Shown here: positions 9,901-23,629 of the stretch, piece after piece
How the letters are laid out: each line of letters opens with the position of its first letter
Numbering within the stretch: position 1 is the first letter of the stretch
Source of the DNA: Sipunculus nudus
Lineage: Eukaryota; Annelida; Sipuncula; Golfingiida; Sipunculidae
Assembly (NCBI GenBank): GCA_026874595.1
Contig: CM049320.1
Location: 52,911,070 to 52,975,069 of the forward strand
DNA: 64,000 nt
Direction: 5' to 3'
Notes under the pieces: generated by a model
The model's database searches: none
Seen by the model: the letters and a program-made list of their open reading frames with translations, nothing else
Told to the model about the DNA's origin: nothing
Made by a program: the position numbers and the translations under genes

Positions 9901-11960
9901 AATGGGTTCAGAATTTTAGTGGCCGCTGTATAGTATGATTTGATACAATATTATATCAGATATAATATAATATTATCGGTGATGTCACTGACAGTGATAT
10001 GCCGATGTATGTTACGCAAAACTAAATTAAAGGGAAAACCCAATAAACCAAACCAGATTGCAAGTGATTTGTATTGGATACACTAAGTACAACAATCGGA
10101 TCGACAATCACTTTTATGAATCATACATACCAAGGTAAAAAAATCCGATTAACTATATGAGATGGGTGTTCGTGATACAGAATGAAACGGCGACCATCAA
10201 CGGAGCCCATTTAGCATTTAGAACCATCAGATCCTATGAAAAATGATATATAAACAGAGTACGAAGTTTTTCGACCTATCGGTTCCGATAGGACCTAATG
10301 ATATCCACTAGTGACGATAAGCACAAAGTCAAATTCCGGTTCCGATGAACAACTAGAGATTAAACCCCAGTGATACTAAGGAAAAAGTCATTTGAAATAA
10401 ATCCTGATTGTAGCATGGATAAAATATGAGGACATACTTGTTGAGTTTCAGCTGATATAAGAATAAAAGACATTAAAAAAATAACAACTGCCGTGCTGAT
10501 CACATAAGATACTGTAAACTCTTTCAAAATATTTCAAATATACAAAGTGGCCAAGTGGTGGCAGAGTGATCAGTGTGGCAGTTAGAAACACTGGGTTGAA
10601 TAACTACACGGAAATGTCTAAGTGTAAACACCGCTGAGTGAACAAATTAACTGTAAACATGTACAAATAAGGTAACAATGAGGTCTAAATCTGTTAACAG
10701 TTATAAACACAGGAAGGATTTTTCGTTCAAAATGTATTCATGTATCTCATTAACAAATAAAATATGTATGTCGAATCAGGTTTTGAGAGAAGAAAATGTG
10801 GAACTCCCAACACCATTGAGCATCATGTCATGTAAACACATTCAGAGAGACAATCAACGTTCAGTAGCTGAAACTCATAAAACCTTGGCACTAAACCTTG
10901 ACTGGAAATAAAATATAAAAAAAAATCTTATTGCGGTTGGTAGTTGAACCTCAAACAACCTTGACATTGACCAATGAATGTGTATGAGGCAAATTCTGAG
11001 TGCCATCTCACAAAATTGTATCAAACAAAATGTAAAGACTGCAGCCTTAAATCGGTCATTTACCGAAACACAAACGACCTTGACAGTAATCCGTGGCGTC
11101 TTGAATGTTAACAAATTGAGTGCGACACCCAAAACTATGTCGTACAGTGTAAACACTACGGCCCTCAAGCGGTCAGGATCTGACATTAAACGACCTAATA
11201 TCTGTGAGCTATTTTTTCGTAATTAATGGAAATTGCAACAACAGGAGATCAGTTCATGGTAATATCTCTTTCTATGAATATGTCCACAGATATGTAAATG
11301 ATAATTCCCCTGAAATAAATCATCTAAGGCAAGTCTTTAGATCAGTTCACCAGTGAATGTGTACGTGCAATAGTCAGGTTACGGCACGCCACGGAATGAA
11401 GATTTTTAGTGAAATGTTTAAAAAAATCAAATACAAAAATATAATATCCACACCGGTGAATTCTTATTGTTCAGAAAATACACGGAAATATTACCTGGTA
11501 TTAGTGAAAGGACCATTATCATTCAGTGGCATGGTTCATGCATGCACGTAAGAACTACTATGGGAAATATTCGAAGCTTAAAAAATACCCGGAATTAACC
11601 GTCACTTAACGGGAATCTGACATATATTCAAAATGTACACATATAATCAAGATTGTTTATTTACGCGTTCCTGATAAACAGGTAGGGTATTTGATAATTT
11701 AGTCCGATAAACATTAAATTCAAAGTCCACACAAAAAGTTCATGTACATGTAAACCTGCTGTTGCTGAAAAAAAGTCTTGCACAAAATTCCCATACAAAT
11801 GCACCAAGCGTGACAACCTGCACGGAAATGTTACCTGGTATGTCTTAGGATCACATGCGTTAACCCTTGGTTATCTTGGTAGCTCTCCAGTTAACCCCTT
11901 TGGTCCCAGCTCTCATTACACCACTTGGCAGGCTTATTCAGTCGTAGTGCAGTACCTTAT
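9901..11960. other. Long non-coding stretch, possible Gypsy 5' leader
   Basis: AT-rich, with only short frames. If the primer-binding site at 11954-11970 is real, this is the element's leader and decayed 5' gag. At about 2 kb it is long for that role, so an insertion is possible. A short palindromic AT run (tatcagatataatataatatta) sits near 9951-9975. The rest shows nothing I can name. Confidence 0.4.
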
Positions 11961-11970
11961 CGGGCGCCAT
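11954..11970 (-). other. Candidate primer-binding site of the Gypsy element
   Basis: The minus strand reads TGTTACA, then two bases, then TGGCGCCCGATAAGG. TGGCGCCC is the start of a primer-binding site complementary to the 3' end of a lysine tRNA in many retroelements (established). An LTR ending in CA directly before it is the expected arrangement. The later bases match less well. Confidence 0.5.
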
Positions 11971-11971
11971 T

Positions 11972-12994
11972 TGTAACATCCCGGTCGTACTCATCATATA
12001 CTAGTGGCGGTGCTAAAGAGAGTAGGGCTGTTCTACAACAACACAGTGGTGTATCTGCCTTTTTTTTGCGTCATTAAAAAAATGCCTTTTTTTGCGTCAT
12101 TAAAAAAACACAACATGACACACTGACTGAATGCTGCCAAGTTAAAAAAACACATTATATATACATATGATACAGAATAATTACAGCAACTAGCATGAAT
12201 ATTAGTTGCCGATCACGAATAAAATTTCTAGGTAAAAAAATATTATATACATATGATAAATATAAAAAGTTACATAATTCAGCACTTCTACTAGTTGCAA
12301 GAGATTAGGACAAATCGTTATCTAACATCAAAAATAAAAAAGACTTTCATACTGTTATAGAATATAATCGTATAAATGTTAACATACGACAGTAGTAATA
12401 ATTCACGTTACGGGATATACTGCACTACACTGCCACTAGTAAAAATTCAGTGTACGGAAAATATAAAAACATACCTGAAAAAAAACCCAACGTAACACAC
12501 TGTCTGCTACCAAGTGACGTTGGGTTATCATTTTGGCGGCAAGAAAAGTCATATATTATTGTTATTTAAATTATATATTATAACAAATATTCGGAACACA
12601 AATATCTAGGTATATATAAGTAATTATCTTAACTATTCACGTCAAAGTTATACCTAATTACTAGGTCAAAGTTGACAGGTGTAGGGTAACTATTGGTGTT
12701 CACCGCGTTTGACGCCCCCTACTGAAGCAAACAACATTGCGTACACCTGCACATGGGCCTCTAATGTATCAACTTGGTCCAATCTTACAAGTGACACAGA
12801 ATGTTACAACGGAACCAATAACAGTATTATAACATGTATAATCAGAGAAATATTACCCAGTTACAAATTATTTGTCCCGACCTGTAACATTACTGAATTA
12901 CCTATGTTGTGATCATCCTATCAGATGAATTGTAATACTATATCGCGCACATCCTGAAACCTAACCGAAATAGCACTACCTCAGTCAAACCCTG

Positions 12995-12997
<3 letters not shown>
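11972..12997 (-). repeat. Candidate 5' LTR, including repeat R1 copy 2 (12365-12997)
   Basis: The segment from the TGTTACA end at 11972 to the R1 right edge at 12997 would be an LTR of about 1.0 kb on the minus strand, upstream of the Gypsy gag-pol. Only 12365-12997 has a recognisable match on the other side of the element (3289-3965). For 11972-12364 I see no counterpart there, so the second LTR would have to be truncated. The segment includes the duplicated phrase cctttttttgcgtcattaaa near 12058-12105. It ends in an (AT)n run that may have erased the terminus and any target-site duplication. Confidence 0.4.

Positions 12998-13050
<53 letters not shown>
12995..13050. repeat. (AT)n microsatellite
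   Basis: Pure AT dinucleotides directly following the right edge of R1 copy 2. The match to R1 stops exactly at the microsatellite. Confidence 0.95.
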
Positions 13051-13054
<4 letters not shown>

Positions 13055-14399
13055 TAATCACCCTCTTTTCCTCTGTTGATCCAAACACAGTCCATCCAAG
13101 TCATTATCCTAAATTTCATACCTTTCGTCCATCTCGCTTTATATAGTGCGTCCAAGAATTCCTTCCGAATACTCTGTCTCCAGCATTCATCCATCTCTCC
13201 GAATATACATCCGTCAACCATTCTCTCATCAACCCATCCAGTTACCACTTCCATGGAACCATTGTCGATCGCTATGAACTTAACACCGCTTCAAAATTCC
13301 GTGAAATTACATATTTTATAAAAAAAAATTCTGAACACAAAATTGACGAAAACATGCAGGAACTAGGTTTAACTTTATATAATGATCTGATTCTGATAAT
13401 GATTCTGATTGTTTATGGTATTAAAAAAAACGAGTTATTAAGGCACCCCGTAACATCAAGGCAAGTAATGTACGAATTTACCCACCCTGCACCCTATGTC
13501 TCTCATGCTAACAACACCAATAGTCTTCGAACTGACCTAAGTTAAACCTGGAAGAACAATATACTAATTTATATGAACATAATAAGCCGGAAAATACGTT
13601 GATGTATCCCAACGTGCAGCCGCATCTATGGCGCATGGAGATGTGTCAGATTCTCATATACTTGGTATAGCAGAAACGGTTTGTCATTCAATAGATATTT
13701 TCCCAAAAGACAGGTATCAGCCCGGCAGTGGAAGCCCCATCAAACACTGATGTTATCTTTGTTTATAAACTATTTCAGTCTTTACATATACCAGAGTGTA
13801 TAATGTTCCATCAAAGCAATCGACACATTTGTGAACGTTTTGCTTATGTATGAAACAAAGCTTAATAATAATTAAGGCCAGGACTAAATTTGCTTGTCTT
13901 ATATTTATAAATAGAAATTTGGTATCTATAACGCATCAATACCTGGCTTGTCACAATAATACAAAGCTATATGCATACATGAAAAGTTAATGGTTAACTT
14001 TACATTCACCATGCACGAAGAGACACGGGTTTTAATAACAAAATGAAAACGAGCCCAGATAAATTAAAAGGGTCCTATTAAACGAATCGTTTTATATACT
14101 TGGTGCATCAATAAATGGTGGTCCCTTTAATTAGTCGATCCACAAACACATTAAATTACAAAAATCAACTGACCTACAACATAAATGTTATATTCATGTT
14201 TGAGTTTATAATTAAAAGAAAGAGCAAAAGAATGTATTTAAATGAAAAAGAACGGAAATTACTCATGGGAATCAATCAGTGCGTTTTCCACAGCCTAACT
14301 GGCGTTTTACGATGAAAGCAAATATTTTCTTCCATTGATGTGCCTCGTACTATATACCGACCTTGTATATCTGCAGGGCCATGATCAAAGGGGATTTTC
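13051..14399. other. Non-coding stretch
   Basis: Only short frames (at most 81 residues, at 13076-13321, with no recognisable motif). No repeat relation to the rest of the window that I could see. Confidence 0.5.
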
Positions 14400-16947
14400 T
14401 GACTTTTGTTAAGTCAAATGCATTTCAAGAAGAAAAAGAGGAACTTGAAGACCCTGTCAGGTTACGGGCAACTGGACCCAAAGAAAAAAGGGAAAGTATT
14501 AATAATACCAGTTGCTGTTCACTAAAAAGAAAGTCTTATTTAAAATATTCAAATTATATTTCTCTCTTTGCAAATAGGTAATCATAGTCATATCATTTGA
14601 ACTGCTAGCAAGGCACCAACAAAAAATTTAGTTGTTTCATTTTAAACTCTATGTTGAACTGAAAGACCTGGAAAATTCTAATAGATTTACCGTTGCAAGT
14701 AGTACAATATATATGGCAATCTTATCTTGTCCAAAAGTCAGACTAAACTAAGCATACTCTTATTAATATCATCTCAACTTTATGAGGCAAAACCCGTGTA
14801 ATGATGCAAGCTTCACTAGCAAAGATTTGTTTTCCATCAAACTTATTTTCATGCCCATTTGTGCCCGTGGGCGTATTGTCATTTCTTCACTGTCAGCTAC
14901 CTTTTGCATTGCAGAGATATATATTTTTTGCATGTTTCTTGGCTGCACCTGAACATTTGCTTTGCAAACGACCCTGCACTCAGCTAACAACTGGTCATTG
15001 TACCTGCTATTAGATATATCTTTCTTTCTTATAATGACAATCGCATTGATATTTTATAAAAAAAAAAATCCAAAGTTTCTATAGCTTTTCCTTTGGTCTT
15101 ATATAACAATATTACAGACAGAATGCAAACATAGCACATTCTGACAGCATATACTTCTAGCATGCCGTAAATTACATTACTTTAAAATTCGGTAAAGAGT
15201 ACACAATAAGTCATCCTTCTAAAACCTCTAATCTCTTTGTGGCATCACTTCTTGACAGGATATAGAAGAGGTTGTCTTGACAGGCTAAACCCGAAGCAAA
15301 TACATTCTTATCCCATTCCTGTATAAACGTTCTATCCGAGCTTATAATGAGATCTTAAGCACATTCATTCTGTAATCCCTTTGATTTTCACAACCTAAAT
15401 TCGAGAGAACAGCACCATCTTACATCATTGCCACACACAGTTAGACCACTCGAGACTGCTTAAACAACCCAAATAGCCACTCCCTTGCACCATATTAACA
15501 CTGTTCATCTTTCCTGTTGAAATAAACTTTGCTGTGGAAAATACGTTACCTGTTTTAGTATAAGCATATTATGGTAAACATTTGCCTGGTTAATGATCTT
15601 TAGTGCTCTCAAATTAGGAGCTGTGGTAACCACAACACAAGCTGTCGGATAAATATTATGAAAATAGTATGTATGCTAGCTTTTTTGTCATGGACCAGAT
15701 GTTTTTACTATTGCAGACCCATTAAAATAACATAACAATTTAATAAAACTGTTACAGGCAAATAATTGAAAAAAAAAATAATTAATATTTTCTAGGAAAG
15801 AAAACAATCAGCTTAAATTGAAACAGCAGCCGGCAGCAGTCATGCTTACATCATCTAGCATGCCCCCAGTCAGTCATTTCAAGACGTTGTGAAAGACATC
15901 TCGGCTATAATCATGACAGCATATTCTGCTAAATTTGACAAATGACCGCTATGAAAGAATTTCCGTGCTACTTTCCTATCACTTATAACATAGTGATAAT
16001 TTATAGGAGGTGTCGATACCCATCTGGGTAAATATGAATGTATGCACTCCTAAAAACGACATTGCAAAGAAAGGACACAACACGGCGTCCTACACAATGC
16101 CACACAATCATAATGTCTTCACGCTGTTAAACATTGTCTCATTTGCATTGACATAAAACCATGTGATTGCATTCACTGGTATTCACGCTTGGAAATTTCT
16201 GATGGCAAATGACAAAATGAACCTTGTTGAAACTAAAGCACCATGAGATCTTCAGCACATTCATTCTGTAATCCCTTTGATTTTCACAACCCAAAACCTA
16301 AAACACCATAAATTAAAAGTCGAGATTATTACTTCAGTTTAATAAAAAAATCCGCTTGTTGGCCATAATATTGGCAATTTTGACTTGGTAAGGGCGTCTT
16401 TTGCCTTAAATGTAAAACATTAAGCAAATCCATCTGATACTCATATCTGGCTGTATCTGGCTATATCAACAATAATAAAGCAACTAACTTTTATGCACAC
16501 AACGGATCTACATAGTTTGAGAGGTTGTAGTATAGTTGTTTGTTAGATTATTAAATAAATAGTGACAGTCCTCTTTCACTAATACTTAAGGCAGGGAGTT
16601 ACACATTCCTCTCCTATACCTCCTGTTGTAACAACACCCTTTCTTGTCCTATCTTTTAGGGTATGAAGGTAACCCTTCCTACCCTAACATTCTTCGAACC
16701 CCTTCAATTCCACATTCATTTATGCTAAGTTGTTAAGGAGAACCTTTAAACTTATTATTCCAAATATATAATATGTTTAAATTCCTATCAAAGATTGTGG
16801 GGACAAAGGGGTATGGTGATGTATGGTTTCCACAATTTAGCTTTTGTTGTTTACTTCAGTGAAATGGAACATATACACTGGCTGAAGTATTTCAAATCTC
16901 ATAACAAAAGTTTAATAAATGGGGTAACTCTGTAATATATATAATAA

Positions 16948-18804
16948 AACCATAATCGACGTAATAAGCGCCCCGGGCGCTCTCAAAATTAATTTTTTTC
17001 CAAAAAAAAAAGCGTCCCCCCAACATCTGCCAACTTTTAAAGTGCATTACTATCCTCCAATTCAACACTGCGGCTTGTGTACACGTGTTTGACTTCACAA
17101 TTCAGAAAAAAACAATGATCATTTAACAATGATTGTGTAATCCAAGTGATACCGATTTGCAGACGATTTTATTTTGTGTTGCATGAGAGAATTGTCTGAA
17201 TGACTACAGTTCGGGATTTCCTTTGCAGATGAAGAGGAAAATAAGGATGGTAATAAATGAACGCTTATATAAAAGTCAACGCCTAATAAGGTTGCAGAAT
17301 ATATAAAATGTTCATATAAAAATATGTAAAACAGTATTTATTAGAACGATGAAAAAAAAATTTACGGGACATCGGTACCCCGATTATGTCAGTCACCTTG
17401 CGCAAATACCAAATATAAAATCCGGGGGTTTTGTTTTAAAATTGTTAGGAAATTTGTCATATTTATATCCCACGGAAACAAGGTCCCTTTCTTGAACTTT
17501 GTTGACCCGTTATAATACATTCATTTCTCGACGTAGTCCAATAATACAAGCTTGACAAACATTGTCACCTGAGGAAAGGCCGCTTCATATTTATAATTAT
17601 AATGCGCTACTGGTTGTCTTGTAATTGAAGTGCCATGAGCGAGTCTCCGTGTATGTCAGTGTGCAAACCAGCTGACAGCGTCCGCATTCACTGGACTCGT
17701 GAACATTTTACGCAGTAAATACGGCACCATATGAAACATTCATCCTTGTTTTAACATGCATATTACGTGCTACTGGATGGCACTTGGTTAAGCAAGTTCC
17801 CAGCATCCCTTGCGCAAGCGCTGTATATACACAGATTAACCCAGGGCACTGGGATCTTGAGTACACGGGTAAGCCCTTCACGCTGTCAGCGGCATCGACA
17901 ATTATATCACTGTGTACATGTTTCTAAGTGCATTGCCAAGATATTTTTTGGCAAAAAATACATTAAAACATATATTTTATCAGGATTGGGAATTCCGTTT
18001 TGGGATGTCAATTCCGCAATTCCGTCCGCGGTCGCGTAAATTCACTGGCCCTACTGTCAGAAGGGCTTTCATATATTGATTCAGTTAAAATCCCTGTGTC
18101 AATGCGGCAAGGGCAAACCTTTTCTTACCAATTATTTAGCTATGTGCACATGGAAATTTGATGTATAAACGATAAATTCAAACAAAAGCAAAGCACTGTA
18201 ATGTTCTTTATTGAGTGTATATTACCACCATACGGACATGATCACTGATATTCACGGCGTCAAGTTAGGCCGACGTAATAATTCAAATTGCCGTAAATTT
18301 TCCTGGGCGGCCCTGAGGACGCTGAGAAACTTGCCCTTATTTGTCAATATTTTAGGATATAAATTATCCTCCTGTACACGAGCAAATACGGTTAGTAATA
18401 TATATTTCAGTGCATAATACATCCACATACGTACCTGAATTCCGGTCACCCGTTCAGCATGGCCACCTGCAGTATCTGCCTTCACGGACACCGGCATTCT
18501 GTGTTATCTATGATACACTTGACCACTGATTCTGTTATGTGAAACTAATATTATTATTATATTAGATGATAAAGCTTAACGGAGATTGAATAAAAACTGG
18601 TGGTAACTTTTAAGCTTGGCGGGGAGAAATGAAAGCATTACATTGTCCTGTGATATATTGGCTAGGGAGAAAAGTGAGGTTAGGATGACTCAAAAAGTGA
18701 GGTTAGGATGACTCATCCTTTAGTTTCATAAAGTGATCTCCCAATTCCGGTGGGGGGGGGGGGGGGCTTATTACGGGAGGGGCGCTTATTACGTCGTTTA
18801 CGGT
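16948..18804. mobile_element. Non-autonomous DNA transposon, copy A
   Basis: Both ends carry inverted repeats. The left end reads accataatcgacgtaataag followed by cgcccc. The right end, reverse-complemented, reads taccgtaaacgacgtaataa followed by gcgcccc. The gcgcttattac motif recurs several times just inside the right end. The interior is collinear with 23990-25900. No transposase frame is present. A roughly 25-bp segment containing agtgaggttaggatgactca is locally doubled near 18672-18715. A run of 15 G sits at 18752-18766. The flanks are TA-rich, so the target-site duplication is uncertain but could be TA. Confidence 0.8.
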
Positions 18805-19794
18805 ATATATATATATATATAAATTTAATATTTATGACAGATCTCACTCTTACAAAAATATAATCTATTTAAGAATAATCTTAGTGTTACTTATACATTT
18901 AGGAATTATGGAAGTTATGTACAAAATGTCTTAAACTGACAGTCGAAAGTTGATAACAGGTATTATTACCACTGATTCTCAGAACCATTTGCAAGTAATG
19001 CAATTCACATTACCTCGCTTTCTTTGTTAAATACCTCTTTGTATTACAAAAATATAATTAACAAAGGAAATGTTCAGATTTGAAATAAACACATGTCTAT
19101 CTTACATTATATTTTGTCTTTTATAAATAATTCCCGATATTAATTTCAGTTTCTACGTTATACGGTATAAGAGAGTACCCTTTTGTATTAAAAGTATTTA
19201 CACACGCATTTGAAATTATTATTAATGCTCTGTCTTATCTGTGTATCTTAGTTTGAACAAACTCTATGACCTTACATACTGCACTTGGCAAGTGCGACCC
19301 TACTAATCTTAGTCTTCGGTGGATACGTTATAAGAGTACAACAGTTACACATATCCAAACCTTGTTTGTCCGTCGATGCACCGTAAATATACTGTTATGG
19401 GTTTCCCATTGCTTGCGGCACACCTGTAGACAAGTGATTATGTGTGTGGTTCTGTATATAGTCATAAGATATATATTTATATGTTAAGGGTCATACGCTT
19501 TTTATAACTAGCCTTAATACGAAGCAAATATAGAGCAGGCCTCAAGACATTGATCATAGTAGTAACATGATATAACTTAATAAAATATAATATAAAAGGA
19601 ATAAATAATGTAAACATATAAACCTGTAGTGATGTAAATGAGTATACAATAAAAATAATATTTCATTACATATTGCAATAAGGTGTGAACAGAGTGAAAA
19701 AAATAACAAAATGTAATGTAATTTGTAAACCTTGTAAAATAAAATATACCAAAAAGTATTATACAGTCAAATTTATATAAAGATTAGAGATAAA

Positions 19795-19844
<50 letters not shown>

Positions 19845-19910
19845 GTATATTAAAAACAGTAATAATAAATTAATTAGTAATAAAAATAATAATAATAATA
19901 ATAATAATAA
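19795..19910. repeat. (AAT)n microsatellite, two runs
   Basis: About 48 bp of uninterrupted AAT/ATA triplets to 19843, then a second run at about 19882-19910. A related (AAT)n run occurs at the collinear place in unit III (34963-35020), so the microsatellite seems older than the unit duplication. Confidence 0.9.
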
Positions 19911-20433
19911 ATTAACTAAAAGAAATAATATTTATTTAATTATATAATATTTTATTTATCGGAAGAACAAAAAAATATTCTCATGCAAAATTTGTATACC
20001 CATTATATACCTCAAGTCTACTTATTTGTTTGATTTCTTGAATAGCATAATTTGCCATTCTTTGCTGATTTTTTAGGGGAGTCGGTTTCCTGGAGAAGCA
20101 CAAATGACCTTTACAAATAAAAATATGTAACACACAGTCCCTTCGTACTTTCAAATAGAACCCTTGATTTTCCATGGGTGCATCTAGTATAGAGATTGAT
20201 GTCTTAACGGGTACCAGATAAGCTTCATCTTGACTGAGGCCATTATATCTATCACAAATCGTCTTAACTGTGTTTCCGTTGGCTTCTTTCGTATGCGTAC
20301 CTTCATATGCTCCACATAGTGTCGCGTGTGCTCATTGGAGTATGTTTTGATTATAGTTAATAGAAAGTCTCCGGCAAATAATTTTCATGCTTAACCTTTG
20401 ACTTGTTTCACCAATGATATATACATATATACT

Positions 20434-20454
20434 GGGGGGGGGGGGGGGGGGGGG
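20434..20454. repeat. Poly-G tract (21 G)
   Basis: Twenty-one consecutive G on the plus strand. Length errors in sequencing are likely here. Confidence 0.9.
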
Positions 20455-20753
20455 TAAAAAGTACAATATAAACAGGTTCTTCTGCTGGTACAGATTTGTC
20501 CCCGTTCATACTCTCCTATTGCAACTCATGGAAACGTAAGGCAGCGTGGTCTTTTGTATATTTACCATCTTGAATCTCTCTCTGACTGATTTTGTATATA
20601 CTAATTGGTTGTGCAGATTACTGATGTGTTTTATCAGCCAATATTGGATTTCTTGTAGGAAGATGATAGAAAGGACAGGGCTTGATGTTATAACGGGTTT
20701 GAGTCATATGCAACGTTCTTTTGGTGTTTGAGGGGTGAAGCATATAAATTCAT

Positions 20754-20996
20754 GGGGCCTGGGCAGCGGAGTGATAAAACGCTCGGCCATCTTCGCTGGC
20801 GACCGGGTTCGATTCCTGGCTTAGCTATGAGAGTTGGTTGAAATGACCTGTCCAAGGCCCGTGGTTTTCTCCGGATTCTCCGGTTTCCTCCACCCATAAC
20901 GACTAGGGGGGGGGAGGGGGCAACGTCGGAGCCATGGAGACTGCCTCGTGTTAGTTATTATTACTCCTGTACAATCCATGTAAAATAAATAAATTT
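20754..20996 (+). mobile_element. tRNA-derived SINE
   Basis: The tRNA-like head starts ggggcctgggcagcgg. It carries an A-box-like region gcagcggagtgataaaacgc and a B-box gggttcgattcc at 20806-20817. It continues with ctatgagagttggttg and gtggttttctccgg, then a second half ctccggtttcctccac, and ends in a short A/T-rich tail aaaataaataaat. The head and central block match the minus-strand SINEs at 1141-1432 and 57907-58198. No target-site duplication is obvious. The collinear position in unit III (about 35700) lacks it, so it inserted after the units separated. Confidence 0.85.
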
Positions 20997-23233
20997 AATG
21001 ATATTTTCTTAACAAAATTTAAAGGAGGTGGTAGTCTATTTATTGTTGTTTCTGTATATGCAAAATATATAAAAATATGTTTTGATATAACAGAATGATT
21101 GTTTTCCGAAGCCAGAGTCCAATATTCTTTGTTTGATGAATTTGATAGAAGAAAATACCCATGCATCCGCTCTTGCAGAAACTTTGAACACTCGGATTAA
21201 TACCTCTCGCTTCGAGAATTGTTGTACACAGAGTAGACCTGTTAGTAAGCACAGGGCGAAGGACATGAATATGTAGCCCAGAAGGCATAATTTTCAAACC
21301 TAAGGAAATAAAAATGGATGGAATTTATCTTTCGCGCGCCCAACTCATAGTTGAAACTCTACCGTTTTATATAAGCCTTATTTTTCAAGAAGGTGTAACT
21401 GTTTCTTTGATTTTTTTCTCATTTATCTTGTTTACTGTGTGAAAATAATCTAGGGTGTTATTTCATGATTATATGATCATTCTTCTATATGATGTTTACA
21501 TCATTATTGTCTCTTTCTCCCATTTTTGCATTGTGTCACAAGAACATATGATTAAATATAGGTTCTAAAATTCATTCGCAAATCATAACACGTTTTATTA
21601 TAAATGGGTAACCCTTTCACTGTTTAGATTTATTTAATATTTAAGACTTTCTGATGCGCTACAAATTTCAAGGACTGGTTAATCTGACTAGTTTTTACTG
21701 TGTCTTTACAAAAAAGTTGGGAAAATATTTCTATTAACTTGATACGACTCTTTAAAATATGCTATGCCTCAGAGTATGTAGCCTATTTTATTTACTCCCA
21801 TCGACATAATGAAGTGGCCCCATAATGGATAAAATGGCCATCTGTACCTGGATTAGAACGTTAATGCCCATATTAACGGACACTGCTATTAGAGGTTCTG
21901 GACACATAACAACTGATAATCTTTTATTTCATGTACAATTATTGGAGGATTAATTATAACTTTAAGGGGACAACCGATATGAAGAAGATTGACCCGACTC
22001 TGTGATGTTACCCCTATCTGGCTAAGTGGAAAAACAACTTGCAGACAACTTGACGTCTTGTTGGCAGACCTTAAATCAAAAAATGTGTTTTTCACGAACA
22101 ATCTATATTAGATAGGTAATCGTTCGAATCTATCATAGTTGCTTTGAAACTAATGACATCCTCTTCATAGGCTCTGCAATCAAGGGGACAACGATTACAG
22201 GCTAACTGCAAAATAAAATAGCTAAGTCCAACTTACCTATTTGTCTGCTGCAACAAAAACAAAATAAAGCCCAATTTCAAATACATTAAAAAGTAAGATT
22301 CTATTAGGCCCAGAGATACTGGGCTCTCCAAAGAAAGGACATTGCAGGAGCTGCATTGATTATAGAGAGTACCGGAACAAACATAATTTGGCCGATGTCC
22401 ATGCACTAATACATTGTGAGATATTTCTGATATCGTAGTTAATATCAAATGACTTCTTTATAAATGTGTACCATAACAAACATAACTTAATTCAGATTGG
22501 ACGGCCATATAGGCACGAAACAATCTAATGTTATGACCAACCGGCAGCTGTTAAATCACTTGTCGCCCACCAGGACCAACGTCATGCATGGATACGCATT
22601 TTTATGAGGATAAGCATAATTCAGTTGGCCACTCAAGGTTATTTTTATTCCCTGCTGACAGGTGATGACATCATCGCTCCCGGTTGATAAGAGAAAAAAT
22701 GGACACTTGAACACAATTCAAATAGATAATGGGCAGTACATCGCATGTGTTCATGATGAAATACAACAACGACAGTTTTCTAGTACTCCTTGAGTATGAA
22801 ATATTACCTCATGGTACTCCGGCGGTAGAGTGTTTGTTTAATTAACGGGTAAGCAAATATGTTTATTTTTGTGATAGGAATCATGTATGTTTTGTAACTG
22901 AGTAAATGATGGAGAGAGATCGCTAATCATGACGAGATTGGGTATAGTATATCACACTAATTTACTGACACATATAATTTGTAAATTGTTATTATATCAG
23001 CAGGAAAACGGTTATAACAGCACAGCAGTCTCCTTCCGCTTGACAGGCGCCTGGATGGGGATTTTTGAGTGTTACAAGAGTAGATTTTTTATAGTTCTTA
23101 CCATGTATATATATAAATATATATGTGTGTGTGTATATATATTTAATAAATAAGGAACCCTTAATGGTAACGTAATTCTAAATTCAGATATGTATGTTCA
23201 TCCTCAAATTTCATTATCAAGACCTAACTTACA

Positions 23234-23540
23234 GCTACCAAAGTTCGAAAGCACAGGTAAGCATGTACTTTGAGACCTCGAGAGTGGAAGATAACACGAA
23301 TATAGCACAAGGTGAATGAGGTGTTATCAATAGGTCACATTCTCATATAATGTTAAAATAAATGGATCATAACATAAAAACGTACTGCTACCAAAGTTCG
23401 AAAGTACGGGTAAGCATGTACTTTGTGACCTCGAGAGTGAAAAATAAGACGATTATTGCACAAGGTGAATGAAGTGTTGTCAATAGTTCACATTTTCATA
23501 TAATGTTTAAATAACTGGATCATAACATATAAACTGTTCA
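23234..23540. repeat. Tandem duplication of a 153-bp segment
   Basis: Unit one starts at gctaccaaagttcgaaag (23234) and unit two at 23387. Both contain taagcatgtactttg, gacctcgagagtg and ggatcataacat. The related place in unit II (29513-29640) has a single, more diverged copy, so the doubling happened after that split. Confidence 0.9.
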
Positions 23541-23562
23541 TAAACCAAAATAAAGTTAATAG

Positions 23563-23563
<1 letters not shown>

Positions 23564-23627
<64 letters not shown>
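23564..23627. repeat. (AT)n microsatellite
   Basis: About 64 bp of pure AT directly after the 153-bp duplication. The collinear place in unit II also ends in a TA run (29697-29752). Confidence 0.95.
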
Positions 23628-23629
<2 letters not shown>

